A stretch of 64,000 bases of DNA, from the NCBI RefSeq assembly GCF_020103725.1, contig NZ_JAHXBG010000029.1:1-64000 (forward strand), given 5' to 3'. Made by a program: the position numbers and the translations under genes. A model generated the notes under the pieces. The model saw only the letters and a program-made list of their open reading frames with translations, was not told the origin of the DNA and searched no databases. Below are positions 1-8,445 of the stretch, in pieces. Position 1 is the stretch's first letter. The number at the start of each line of letters is the position of its first letter. Source of the DNA: Hyalangium gracile (GTDB taxonomy: Bacteria > Myxococcota > Myxococcia > Myxococcales > Myxococcaceae).

Positions 1-466
1 CCCCGTCCCGCCCCGCCCCCCCCGCCCCCGCCGCCCTACCCGTACTGCCCCGTACTGCCCGCCCCCGCCGCCCTACCCGTACCGCCCCGTACTGCCCGAC
101 CCCGCCGCCCTGCCCCGTACTGCCCGACCCCGCCGCCCTACCCGTACTGCCCGACCCCGCCGCCCTACCCGTACTGCCCCGTACTGCCCCGTCCTGCCCC
201 GACCCCACCGCCCTGCCCCGTCCTGCCCCGACCCCGCCGCCCTGCCCCGTACTGCTCGACCCACCCTGTCCTGCCCCGTACTGCCCGACCCCACCGCCCG
301 ACCCCGTACAGCCCCGCACCACCCGACCCGCCACCCCTGCACCACCGGTACTGCCCCCTGCCCCCCGACCCGCCCAACCTCACCGTCCCGCCCGTCCTGC
401 CCGCCCCGCCCAACCGTCCCGCCCAACCCCACCAACCCGCCCTGCCTTACCGCCCCGTGCTGCCCA
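1..466. repeat. degenerate C-rich tandem repeat
   Basis: The plus strand is almost only C, G and T-C steps, built from imperfect short units such as GTACTGCCCCG, GACCCCGCCGCC and CTACCC in varying order; it thins out to the right. Several reading frames on the minus strand stay open only because the repeat lacks stop triplets; their Gly/Arg-rich translations look like repeat artefacts, so no gene is called. The G-rich strand has many runs of three to five G and could form G-quadruplexes. The repeat touches the window edge, so its full size is unknown. Confidence 0.8.
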
Positions 467-704
467 CGCCTTGGTCCTTAGCATCCCGCGTGCCGTCCCC
501 TCTGCCCGCCTCATTTCCTCGTAGTTTCGAGGATTTAGGCGGCATGGCACCTCAGGACAGGGGACCGTCGGAACCCGGGCTCTGAAAAAACTTCCAGACC
601 CGTCCAGGGGCACTGGAAACAGGGCAGAAAACACCGCCAGAACCGCAACCAGGCTGCTTGCTCTGGTCGCCGCAACGGCAGCCGGGCGCGCTAGAACTCG
701 CCCC
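467..704. other. intergenic spacer
   Basis: No open frame with coding character is seen. It holds one small hairpin at 585-618 (listed separately) and leads to the ATG at 705. No clear promoter boxes are recognised. Confidence 0.5.
585..618 (-). terminator. possible leftward terminator hairpin
   Basis: On the minus strand a TTCCAG/CTGGAA inverted repeat (arms at 613-618 and 592-597) is followed by G and six T. This has the form of an intrinsic terminator for leftward transcription, but no minus-strand gene is seen just upstream, so it could belong to an unannotated transcript or be chance. Confidence 0.35.
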
Positions 705-1175
705 ATGTCCAGTCTCCCGCCCTGCGGGCTGTACCGAACCCGGCGAGCCCTCGGCTCCTCGATCCCCGAGGGACGCCTCGTCTACTTCCACAACCACGGG
801 GATCCCGGCCCGGGCCTCTACCTGCCCAGCGGCTGGAGTGTGAACCGCGCGCGCTGGCACTCACACGGCACCACCCTCCCGGATCCGCAGTGGGCCCAGC
901 ACCTCGAGCCGCTCCTGGCCGAGGGCCTCTACCGCGTCCGAGCCGTCTTCACCTGCTGCGAGAAGCGCTGCCAGACCTTCGCGGAGGATCAGCTGGTCCA
1001 GCTCGGCTACAACGGCATGGCCGAGCCCATCCTCTTCATCCCCGAGTGGACCTCGACGGGGCTCTCCTTCCCGACGCAGGGCACCCTCGTGGACCGCGAG
1101 CGGCTGAGCCAGCTCGTCCCCCTGAAGGTGGCCGAGTCCCAGGAGCCGTCCGCGGACCGCGCCTTCCTCCACTGA
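705..1175 (+). CDS. conserved hypothetical protein, 156 aa
   Basis: A soluble 156-residue protein with no signal peptide or membrane segment. I do not recognise the family. It has a cysteine cluster (FTCCEKRCQTF, residues about 87-97) that could bind metal or form disulfides, and a HNHGDPGPGLYLP stretch near residue 30. GC-rich third codon positions run through the frame. It ends 69 bases before the lipoprotein gene on the same strand and may be co-transcribed with it. Confidence 0.65.
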   Translation: MSSLPPCGLYRTRRALGSSIPEGRLVYFHNHGDPGPGLYLPSGWSVNRARWHSHGTTLPDPQWAQHLEPLLAEGLYRVRAVFTCCEKRCQTFAEDQLVQLGYNGMAEPILFIPEWTSTGLSFPTQGTLVDRERLSQLVPLKVAESQEPSADRAFLH

Positions 1176-1244
1176 ACTGGACGCCTGACCCGAGCCGTGA
1201 CCGCCCCGACGGCCGAGAGGTCTGTCGGAGCAGAGAGATCCCCC

Positions 1245-4200
1245 ATGCGCCTGCACCTCATCGCAGCCTTGCTCGTCCTCGCCGGGTGCTCTCGCACCAC
1301 CGAGGGCCCCACTCCCAGCATCACCGGCACCATCAACCCCCGTCAGCGCAACACCGCTCCGGCGCGCATGTGCAACGCGCAGGGAGACGAGCGGGGCTGG
1401 CGCCTGGAGCTGCTCGGCGAGCGCTTCACGCCCGTGCCCCAGGACGTGCTCACCGACACGCCGACGGTCGGCATGCCCGAGGTGACGCTGAAGGGCCCCG
1501 TCACGTTGACGCTCGACCGGGACCGCGTCTCCTATCGGGACTCGACGCTGCTCCTGCTGGACATCCCCACCCGGGACACCACGCCTCCCGCGGAGCTGCC
1601 CGAGGGCACGTATGCGGTGTCGGTGAGGAATCTCGGGGGCGGCACGGCCGAGCTGGCCGACCAGCTCATCGTCGTCCCGCCGCCCGTGGTGACGCGGGTG
1701 ACGGCGCCCCAGGGCTTCACCTTCGTGGCTCCCAGCCCGCTGGTCATCGAGGGCACCGGCTTCCAGCCGAACACCTTCCCGGCGATGCGGCTGACGCGCG
1801 CCGGCTTCCCGGACGTGGAGCTCTTCACGACGACCGTGGAGTCCCCCACGCGCCTGCTCACGGAGCTGCCTGAAGGCACGCCCGAGGGCACCTACGACCT
1901 GGAGCTCACCAACCCCGAGGGCTGCTCCTTCACGCTGCCTGGGGCCCTCACCATCACCTATTCGCAGCTGGGCCTGCTCACCATCGAGCCGCGCTTCGGG
2001 TGGCAGCGGCGCAACCAGGCCATCACGATCCACAACGCGCCCACGGGCGACCAGCGCGCCTTCGCGGGAGGCTCGCCCGAGGCGTTCCTGGTGGCCCCGC
2101 TGAAGACGGCGCCCTCGGAGATGGTGGATATCCCGCTGAACCGGGTGGCGTTCGTCTCGTCCACCATCATCACCGCGGTGGTGCCCACGTGCTCGGGCAA
2201 CGAGGCCCTGCCGCTGACGGCGGCGGACTGCCCGACCGGCATCGTTCCTGGCGGGCCCTATGCCCTCAAGGTGGCGGACACGAGCGGCGCGGTGGGGAGC
2301 GTGCCTGCCGCCAGCGGCTTCACCGTGCTGCGGAGCGAGCCGCCCGTCATCGACTCCATCTCGCCGTCGGCCATCGACACGCGCGGCCTGGATGCCACCA
2401 CGCCGCTGGTGGTGACCGGGAGGAGCTTCGGGACGGGCGCGAAGGTCCAGTTGCTGAAGCAGCTCGCCACGGGGAATGTGCTCGCGTGTGAGCTGCCCGC
2501 CACCGGCACCGCGAGCGCCACGAGCCTGAGCGCGCGGGTGCCCCCCCTCATCGCCGCCGCGCAGTGTGCCGAGTTCACGACCACGGGCACCCAGGTGGCC
2601 GCCACGGCGGACCTGCAGCTCACCGCGGGGCTCTTCGTGGTGCGGGTACAGAACACGGCGGATCCGGCGTACGCGAACTACTCGGGCCTCATCGTCACCA
2701 ACCCGGCGGCCAACCCGACGCCGGGGCCTGCCCTCCAGACGCGGCTCGCCACGGCACGCGCGGACTTCCCGCTCGTGCTGGCCACGGATGAGCTGGGGCA
2801 GCCCTTCCTGTACGCGCTCGGGGGCACCGACGGCACCAACACCCTGGCCTCCGTGGAGGTCGCCCCGGTGACGCTCTTCGGGGATGTCGGCGGCACCTGC
2901 ACGGGCCCCACGTGCACCTTCCACACGCTGGAGCGCACACCGCTGGGCGTGGGGACCGAAGGAGAGACGCCGGAGCCACGCCGGGGACTCACCGCCGTGG
3001 TGCGCACCGTGCCGAACGACACCTCCTACGTCTTCGTCCTGGGAGGAGTGCGCTCCGACGGCACGGCGCTCTCCACGGTGGAGCGCGCGCAGGTGCTGAA
3101 GCTCTCCGACGCCCCGGCGCTCACCCCGCCCGAGCGGCTCACCCAGGAAGGGACCGCGCTGCCCCCCGGCACCTGGTACTACCGCGTGTCCGCCGTCCTC
3201 GGCGCGAGCGATCCGGAGAACCCGAACGGCGAGACGCTGCCCTCGGACGAGCACCCGGTGAAGTCGAACGCGGCGCTCAACGTGGCTCGCCTCACGTGGA
3301 CGTGCGTTCCCGGCGCGGTGAAGTACCGCGTCTATCGGACCGCCACCGTCAACGAGACCTCGGGGGCCGAGCGGTTGCTGGAGGAAATCCCGGCCCCGAC
3401 GACTCCCGCGTGCACGGGCTCCCCCCTGCCGCAGGTGAGCTACACGGACACGGGCTCGAAGGCGCCCGCCGCCAATGCGCCCCGGCCCCTGCCGCCGGGA
3501 GCCCTGGGGCGATGGGTGCGCACGAACATGCCCCAGCTCACGGTGGAGCGAGGCAATGCCGCGGCGCGAGTGGCAGGCGACAGCGTGTACGTGTCTGGCG
3601 GCTTCTGCTCGACGGCGGGAGGCAACTGCCCGTCGTCCGCTGGAGCCCTCCTCTCCAGCGTGGAGCGCGCGACGTTCAACGGCCCGCAACTGGGAGCCTT
3701 CGCGGTGGCCGGAAACATGACGCGAGCCCGCCAGCGACACTCGCTCGCCTTCGCGGACGCCTCCACCGCGCCGGGCTCCTTCACTCCGGCCGCACCGGAC
3801 AACGCGCAGGATGCGTGGCTGCTGGCAGTGGGGGGAGACGCGGGTGGAGCGCCTCTGTCGGGCACCGGCATCATCGAGGTGGCGCAGGTGCGCAACAGCG
3901 GCGGCCCCATCGCCACGCCCGCCTTCAGCGCGGCCACCTACAACACCGCCGGAACGCATGGAGGATGGGCGGAGGTCATCGCCAACTACCTCTTCCAGGC
4001 GGGAAGCACGGGTGGGACCGGGTTCAAGCTCAACTCCGGCTTCGTCTGCCCTGGCAACGGGAACGATCCGGGCAAGTGCCTCGCGGCGACCAGCTTCGAC
4101 GGCACGCTGGGTAGCTCCGCGATCAACGCCTACCAGCAGGGAGGCCCGCGCTATCTGGCGGGCAGCACGCTGTTCCGGGCCTTCATCTACGCCGCGGGTG

Positions 4201-4259
4201 GCTTCCCCAATGACGCGGGGGGCACACCGACCAACACCCTCGAGCGCATCATCTATTAG
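1245..4259 (+). CDS. large kelch/IPT-domain lipoprotein
   Basis: A 1004-residue surface lipoprotein. The ATG at 1245 gives a clean lipoprotein signal (MRLHLIAALLVLAGCS, lipobox LAGC); the in-frame GTG at 1197 would bury it, so 1245 is chosen. The N-terminal half has IPT/TIG-like immunoglobulin folds (VIEGTGFQPN near residue 170 and LVVTGRSFG near 390). The C-terminal half has kelch-like blades with signatures YALGG, FVLGG, YVSGG and LLAVGG. A fibronectin-like insert (GTWYYRVSAV) lies around residue 640. Kelch/IPT lipoproteins are common in myxobacteria and are thought to mediate surface binding; the ligand here is unknown. The beta-barrel gene starts 14 bases downstream, so they are probably one operon. 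Confidence 0.8.
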   Translation: MRLHLIAALLVLAGCSRTTEGPTPSITGTINPRQRNTAPARMCNAQGDERGWRLELLGERFTPVPQDVLTDTPTVGMPEVTLKGPVTLTLDRDRVSYRDSTLLLLDIPTRDTTPPAELPEGTYAVSVRNLGGGTAELADQLIVVPPPVVTRVTAPQGFTFVAPSPLVIEGTGFQPNTFPAMRLTRAGFPDVELFTTTVESPTRLLTELPEGTPEGTYDLELTNPEGCSFTLPGALTITYSQLGLLTIEPRFGWQRRNQAITIHNAPTGDQRAFAGGSPEAFLVAPLKTAPSEMVDIPLNRVAFVSSTIITAVVPTCSGNEALPLTAADCPTGIVPGGPYALKVADTSGAVGSVPAASGFTVLRSEPPVIDSISPSAIDTRGLDATTPLVVTGRSFGTGAKVQLLKQLATGNVLACELPATGTASATSLSARVPPLIAAAQCAEFTTTGTQVAATADLQLTAGLFVVRVQNTADPAYANYSGLIVTNPAANPTPGPALQTRLATARADFPLVLATDELGQPFLYALGGTDGTNTLASVEVAPVTLFGDVGGTCTGPTCTFHTLERTPLGVGTEGETPEPRRGLTAVVRTVPNDTSYVFVLGGVRSDGTALSTVERAQVLKLSDAPALTPPERLTQEGTALPPGTWYYRVSAVLGASDPENPNGETLPSDEHPVKSNAALNVARLTWTCVPGAVKYRVYRTATVNETSGAERLLEEIPAPTTPACTGSPLPQVSYTDTGSKAPAANAPRPLPPGALGRWVRTNMPQLTVERGNAAARVAGDSVYVSGGFCSTAGGNCPSSAGALLSSVERATFNGPQLGAFAVAGNMTRARQRHSLAFADASTAPGSFTPAAPDNAQDAWLLAVGGDAGGAPLSGTGIIEVAQVRNSGGPIATPAFSAATYNTAGTHGGWAEVIANYLFQAGSTGGTGFKLNSGFVCPGNGNDPGKCLAATSFDGTLGSSAINAYQQGGPRYLAGSTLFRAFIYAAGGFPNDAGGTPTNTLERIIY

Positions 4260-4273
4260 GGAGCCACCTCGCC

Positions 4274-4876
4274 ATGACTGCCCTTCCTGTCCTCGCGCTC
4301 CTCGTCCTCGCCCAGGCCCCGGCCCCCGCCGAGCCTGCCTCCGAGGGAGATAGCATCCTGCTGGCGCCCAAGGTCGGCTTCTTCAAGAGCACCACTCCGC
4401 TCTCGGGAGCGCCCTTCTTCGCCGTGGAGGTGGGCTACCTCACGCCGCTGCTCGACCGGCGGCTGGCCATCGTGCTGGAGGGCAACATCCACCAGTCCGA
4501 CGTGTCCGGGACGCTCAGCGATCCGCTGCTCACCCGAGGGGATGAGAACTACCGGCTCACCGAGCGCGAGATGGCCCTGCTGCTCTCGGCGGTGTACCGC
4601 TTCGAGGGGGCGCTCGGCTCGCTCACCCCGTACGCGGGGCTGGGCCCGGGCCTCTACCTGCACCAGGCCACCGCGCAGGGCTTCGGCGGAACGACGGTGG
4701 AGAAGGAAGGCACGCTCGGCTTCCAGCTCCTCGGAGGCGCCGAGCTGCGCCTGGGCCCGGGCGGCCTCTTCCTGGAGGCGCACTACCACTTCACGCAGGT
4801 GGACTTCCTCTCCACGGGCAACGTGAACGTGGGCGGGTTCCTCGCCGCGAGCCTGGGCTATCGCCTGCGGCTGTGA
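4274..4876 (+). CDS. small outer-membrane beta-barrel protein
   Basis: 200 residues with a short signal peptide (MTALPVLALLVLAQAPA). It has alternating hydrophobic/polar strands, Gly/Tyr-rich turns and a final aromatic-rich strand ending YRLRL, typical of OmpA-like or PF13505-type small beta-barrels. It directly follows the kelch lipoprotein gene, so the two may act together at the cell surface. The specific function is unknown. It is convergent with the anti-sigma gene, with 15 bases between stop codons. Confidence 0.7.
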   Translation: MTALPVLALLVLAQAPAPAEPASEGDSILLAPKVGFFKSTTPLSGAPFFAVEVGYLTPLLDRRLAIVLEGNIHQSDVSGTLSDPLLTRGDENYRLTEREMALLLSAVYRFEGALGSLTPYAGLGPGLYLHQATAQGFGGTTVEKEGTLGFQLLGGAELRLGPGGLFLEAHYHFTQVDFLSTGNVNVGGFLAASLGYRLRL

Positions 4877-4891
4877 GCCCGCGGACGGCGC

Positions 4892-5638
4892 TCACCTGGC
4901 CGGAGTGAGCGTCACCGCCGACTCGCCCAGCGTCTGTCCCTTCTCATCGACGAAGCGGGCCCGCACCTCCAGGGGCCCGGCCAGCCAGCCGCCCTGCACC
5001 GGCGTGCTGTACGAGAGCGGAACGTCCACGCCCGGCGTCACCGGCGCGGCCTCGCCCTCGCGAGGGAAGAACTGGAGCACCTCGCCCGAGGGAGACTTCG
5101 CCGCCACCGACAGCCGCGCCCCCGCCGGAGCCGTGTAGCTGAACTGCACCGCCGAGCCCTCGGGGCATGCCAGCCTGCCGCCCGGCTGAGCCTCGCCCTG
5201 CACCTTCCCCTCGGGAGACACACAGAAGGCGCGCACGCCGAACGCGCTCTCCCCCGAGCCACTGCGCGCCTGCCACTCACCGTCCGCCGGCGCCACGTTC
5301 CGCCCTCGCGGGAGCACCACGAACATCGCCACCGCGGCCACCGCCACCGCCGGGAGCGCGACCTTCCACCAGTCCCAGAAGGAGCGACGCTCCGGAGCCG
5401 CGGCCCGCTCCGCGGCCTGCACCCGCGCCATGAGCCGGGCCTCGAGCAGCGCCTCGCGCCCCCGCGGCAGCACGCGCTTCTCCAGGGAGGACTCCACCCG
5501 CGAGAGCCGCTCATACGCGTCGCGGCACTCCGTGCAGGTGCGTGCGTGCTCGCTCAGCCGGGCGTGGCCCTCGGCATCCAGCTCCCCGAGGAACAGCGCC
5601 TCGAGCGCGGCCTTCGCTTCCAGGTTCTTGCACGTCAT
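4892..5638 (-). CDS. zf-HC2-type anti-sigma factor
   Basis: A 248-residue anti-sigma factor predicted to hold the neighbouring sigma factor at the membrane. The N-terminus carries the zinc-finger-like motif H-x3-C-x2-C (EHARTCTECRDAY, residues about 31-43). A single membrane segment lies near residue 92-110 (VALPAVAVAAVAMFVVLP), followed by a beta-rich periplasmic domain that could be the sensor. The ATG overlaps the sigma gene stop by four bases (ATGA), which implies translational coupling and a sigma/anti-sigma partnership. Confidence 0.85.
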   Translation of the reverse strand: MTCKNLEAKAALEALFLGELDAEGHARLSEHARTCTECRDAYERLSRVESSLEKRVLPRGREALLEARLMARVQAAERAAAPERRSFWDWWKVALPAVAVAAVAMFVVLPRGRNVAPADGEWQARSGSGESAFGVRAFCVSPEGKVQGEAQPGGRLACPEGSAVQFSYTAPAGARLSVAAKSPSGEVLQFFPREGEAAPVTPGVDVPLSYSTPVQGGWLAGPLEVRARFVDEKGQTLGESAVTLTPAR

Positions 5639-6330
5639 TCGTCGCCCCTCCCCTTCAGGAAACCCCAGCCCTTCGCCTGGATGCCCTGCAGGTAGCCATG
5701 CGTCTGCAGAAAGCCGAGCAACCGCTGCTTGAGGCCCTTCTCCCGCCGCCGCACCTGGATGCGGGTGAGCCCCACGCGCTCGGCCGCGCTCTCCTGCGCC
5801 AGTCCCTCGGTGAAGCGCAGCTCGAACAGCTGAAGCTCCTCCGGCGTGAGGCCGCCCTTGAACTCTCGCAGGAGCGCCTCCACCTCCTGGTCCTCGAGCC
5901 GCTGCTCCAGGCTCTCTCCACTGGTGGAGGCGTGGCCCAATTCCCAGTCCAGCGTGGTGCCCTCATCCTGCGGCCCCAGCCCCGCCACCACCTCGCGCGT
6001 GCGGGACTGCTCGAGCACCACGTTGCGCGCGATGCCCATGAGGAACTGTGCGTAGGGGCGCACGCCGTCGTACGCCAGGCGCGTCCGGGGTTCGAAGGCT
6101 CGTGCGAATGTCTCCAGCACGGTGTTCTCCACCTCGAGCGCGCCCTGCAGGTGGGCAAAGCCGCGCCCACGAAAGGCCACCGCCCGCAGCGCGCGAGCCA
6201 GCGGCTCGGCGTGCGCGCGATACACCTCTCCCAACACCTCCGGTGCGCCTTCCCGGAAGCGCCGCAATCGCTCCTGGTCCCACTCCCACGCCATCCCAGC
6301 CACATAGCAGCGGCGTTCAGCCGCCGTCAC
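5635..6330 (-). CDS. ECF-like RNA polymerase sigma factor
   Basis: 231 residues with sigma-70 region 2 (about 40-110, including YAQFLMGIARNVVLEQSRTR) and region 4 (about 150-220, LTPEELQLFELRFTEGLAQESAAERVGLTR as a helix-turn-helix). No region 3 or 1.1 is visible, as in ECF sigma factors. The GTG at 6330 is the first start; an ATG at 6294 gives a protein 12 residues shorter and cannot be excluded. It is co-transcribed with the anti-sigma gene and divergent from the caspase-domain operon, which is a likely regulatory target. Confidence 0.85.
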   Translation of the reverse strand: MTAAERRCYVAGMAWEWDQERLRRFREGAPEVLGEVYRAHAEPLARALRAVAFRGRGFAHLQGALEVENTVLETFARAFEPRTRLAYDGVRPYAQFLMGIARNVVLEQSRTREVVAGLGPQDEGTTLDWELGHASTSGESLEQRLEDQEVEALLREFKGGLTPEELQLFELRFTEGLAQESAAERVGLTRIQVRRREKGLKQRLLGFLQTHGYLQGIQAKGWGFLKGRGDE

Positions 6331-6370
6331 TCTCCCCTTGTCACTCGTGACCCCGGGTGGATCGCGTCAC

Positions 6371-6402
6371 TGCAAAATGGCAGTCTAAAAGCCACTTTTT
6401 GC
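6371..6402. promoter_or_regulatory. imperfect inverted repeat between sigma and caspase genes
   Basis: In the 91-base divergent gap the A/T-rich arms GCAAAATGGC (6372-6381) and GCCACTTTTTGC (6391-6402) form an imperfect palindrome with a 9-base spacer. This stands out in otherwise GC-rich DNA. It could be an operator, or a 5' hairpin in the caspase mRNA. The assignment rests on position and symmetry only. Confidence 0.35.
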
Positions 6403-6421
6403 GCTCCGAGCACACGACCCC

Positions 6422-7702
6422 ATGTCCCTGCCCCGCGCTTCCCTTCCCCTGAGCCTCTGGTCCCTGCTGCTGGGCCTGGGGCTCGCGCTGCCCTGGCAAG
6501 CCCAGGCGGCCACGCCCGAGCGCGTCTCCTACGCGCTGATCATCGCCAACAACGCCAGCCTGGACCCGAAGCAGGCCGCGCTGCGGTACGCGGACGATGA
6601 CGGGGCGCGCTACTACGAGTTCTTCGCGCCGCAGGCGAAGGAGACGGTGCTGCTGAGCGTGCTCGACGCGGAGACGCAGGCGCGCCACCCCGGCCTGGCC
6701 GCGCGCACCCAGCCGCCCACGCGCGCCACGCTGAAGGAGTCCCTGACGCGCCTGTCGAGCCAGATGAAGCAGGACCGGGAGGCGGGCAGGCAGCCGGTGC
6801 TCTACTTCATCTTCACGGGCCACGGGCAGCGCGGAGCCGCGGGCGAGGGCACGGTGAGCCTGCTGGACGGGCCCTTCACCCGGACCGACCTCTACTCGCA
6901 GGTCATCACCCCCAGCCCGGCCAGCTTCATCCACCTCATCGTGGATGCGTGTGACTCGTACTTCTTCGTCAACGCGCGAGGCGGGCTGCCCATCGGCCCG
7001 GCGCAGACGGCGGCGGTGACGCAGCACCTGGCCTCGCGCGAGCTGGATCGCTTCCCGCAGGTGGGCGTGGTGCTGTCCACCTCCAGCGCGCAGGAGAGCC
7101 ACGAGTGGAGCGCCATCTCCGCGGGCGTCTTCAGCCACCAGGTGCGCTCGGCGCTGGCGGGCGCGGCGGACGTGAACGGCGACGGCCGGGTGGAGTACTC
7201 GGAGCTCACCGCCTTCATCGCCGCCGCGAGCCAGGGCATCGAGGACGTGCGCGGCCGGCTGGACATCTTCGCGCGGCCGCCCCCGCTGGACCGGAGCGCT
7301 CCGCTGAGCGACCTGGGCCGCAGCTCGGGCCTGGGTTACCTGCTGGTGCCGGAGGGGACGAGCGGACGCATGTGGGTGGAGGACACCCGGGGCGTGCGCG
7401 TGGCGGACTTCCACAAGGAGCGTGAGCGCCCCATGGTGGTGGCCCTGCCGCCGGACCGCAGCTACTTCCTGCGCTCGGCGGGCCGGGAGACACGCCTGAC
7501 GATGAGCCGCGCCGGAGCCGTGGTGGACGCTGGCGCCCTCTCCTGGAGCGCCTCGGCGGTGGCCAGCCGTGGGCCCGTGGAGGAGGCCTTCCGCGACAAG
7601 CTCTTCAGCGTGGCGTTCGGCCCGCGCTTCTACAGCGGCTACGTGGCGAGCCAGGGGGAGACACCGGTCGCCATGAATGACGGGCCCGACCTCTCGCCGT
7701 GA
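6422..7702 (+). CDS. secreted caspase-fold (C14-like) peptidase
   Basis: 426 residues starting with a Sec signal peptide (about 1-29, ending QAQAA). The caspase-like domain covers about 35-275. The catalytic dyad is visible as His134 in FTGHGQRG and Cys177 in VDACDS, in the order and spacing of the C14/metacaspase clan. An EF-hand-like stretch DVNGDGRVEYSEL lies near residue 240 and might bind calcium. The C-terminal 130 residues are beta-rich with no recognised domain. It starts an operon with the next two genes (overlapping ends) and is divergent from the sigma/anti-sigma pair. It is probably a regulated protease of the envelope; the substrate is unknown. Confidence 0.82.
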   Translation: MSLPRASLPLSLWSLLLGLGLALPWQAQAATPERVSYALIIANNASLDPKQAALRYADDDGARYYEFFAPQAKETVLLSVLDAETQARHPGLAARTQPPTRATLKESLTRLSSQMKQDREAGRQPVLYFIFTGHGQRGAAGEGTVSLLDGPFTRTDLYSQVITPSPASFIHLIVDACDSYFFVNARGGLPIGPAQTAAVTQHLASRELDRFPQVGVVLSTSSAQESHEWSAISAGVFSHQVRSALAGAADVNGDGRVEYSELTAFIAAASQGIEDVRGRLDIFARPPPLDRSAPLSDLGRSSGLGYLLVPEGTSGRMWVEDTRGVRVADFHKERERPMVVALPPDRSYFLRSAGRETRLTMSRAGAVVDAGALSWSASAVASRGPVEEAFRDKLFSVAFGPRFYSGYVASQGETPVAMNDGPDLSP

Positions 7703-8445
7703 TGCTCCTGCCCCTGGCGCTGATGCTGAGCCTCGGCGCGACCCCGCCAGGGCTTCCATGTGAGGGGGAGCGGCTGGTGCTGCTGCCCTTCGACACGGTG
7801 GCGCTGCCGCGGGCCGAGGCCCGGCGCACGGAGGAGGCCGTCCGACGCGCCGTGGCGAAGATGGCGGGCGTGTGCCTGGAGTCGCGCAAGGAGACGGTGG
7901 AGCGGCTGCTCGCGCAGGCGGGCCAGCAGGAGGTGTGCACGGAGGCCACCTGCCGCGCGGCGGAGGTGAAGTCGCTCGGCGCCCGGTGGCTCGTCCGCGG
8001 ACGGGTGCTGGGGCTGGGAGGCGAGCGCACCGTGGCGCTGGTGCTGGTGGCGGCCGACGGACAGGAGACGCGGAGCACCTTCCAGGTCCCGGAGCGGGAT
8101 GCAGGCATGGAGCAGGCCGCCCAGAAGGCCTTCGAGCCCCTCTGGAGGGTGAAGACACGGCGGACGGAGGAGAAGAAGCTGCGCCCCTGGCCGGTGGTGC
8201 TCATGGGCACGGGCGTGGCGGCGCTGGCGGCGGGCGTGGGCTTCGGCATGGCGGCGCGATCCACGGAGCGCCGCTTCTCTCAAGGAGATGGGGGATGCGC
8301 GGGTGAGGGCGAGGAGTTCCGCCGCTGCTTCGCGGACGGGCTGCGCCGCGGGGAGCGTCAGAGCAAGCTCGCCACGGGGCTGACGGGGGCCGGGGCCGTG
8401 CTGGGCGCGGGAGGCGCCATTCTCTTCGTGTGGGAGCTGCCATGA
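7702..8445 (+). CDS. signal-peptide membrane protein of the caspase operon
   Basis: About 247 residues. The ATG at 7702 overlaps the caspase stop codon (TGATG). It has an N-terminal signal sequence, then an alpha/beta domain (LVLLPFDTVALPRAE, about residue 25) resembling the family that senses or measures via a TolB-N-like fold, with Cys residues in VCTEATC. Two hydrophobic segments lie near the C-terminus (about 173-192 and 228-245). I do not recognise a named family with confidence. The strict overlap on both sides says it works with the caspase protein. Confidence 0.65.
   Translation: MLLPLALMLSLGATPPGLPCEGERLVLLPFDTVALPRAEARRTEEAVRRAVAKMAGVCLESRKETVERLLAQAGQQEVCTEATCRAAEVKSLGARWLVRGRVLGLGGERTVALVLVAADGQETRSTFQVPERDAGMEQAAQKAFEPLWRVKTRRTEEKKLRPWPVVLMGTGVAALAAGVGFGMAARSTERRFSQGDGGCAGEGEEFRRCFADGLRRGERQSKLATGLTGAGAVLGAGGAILFVWELP

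Noticed and set aside
73-435. Gly/Arg-rich minus-strand frame over the C-rich repeat
   Set aside because: Several frames are open because the repeat lacks stop triplets; no domain or ribosome site.
861-3959. Long open frame antisense to the kelch lipoprotein (about 1030 codons)
   Set aside because: Its product is Arg/Gly/Ala-rich without domains, and it mirrors the lipoprotein codons; long antisense frames are expected at this GC content.
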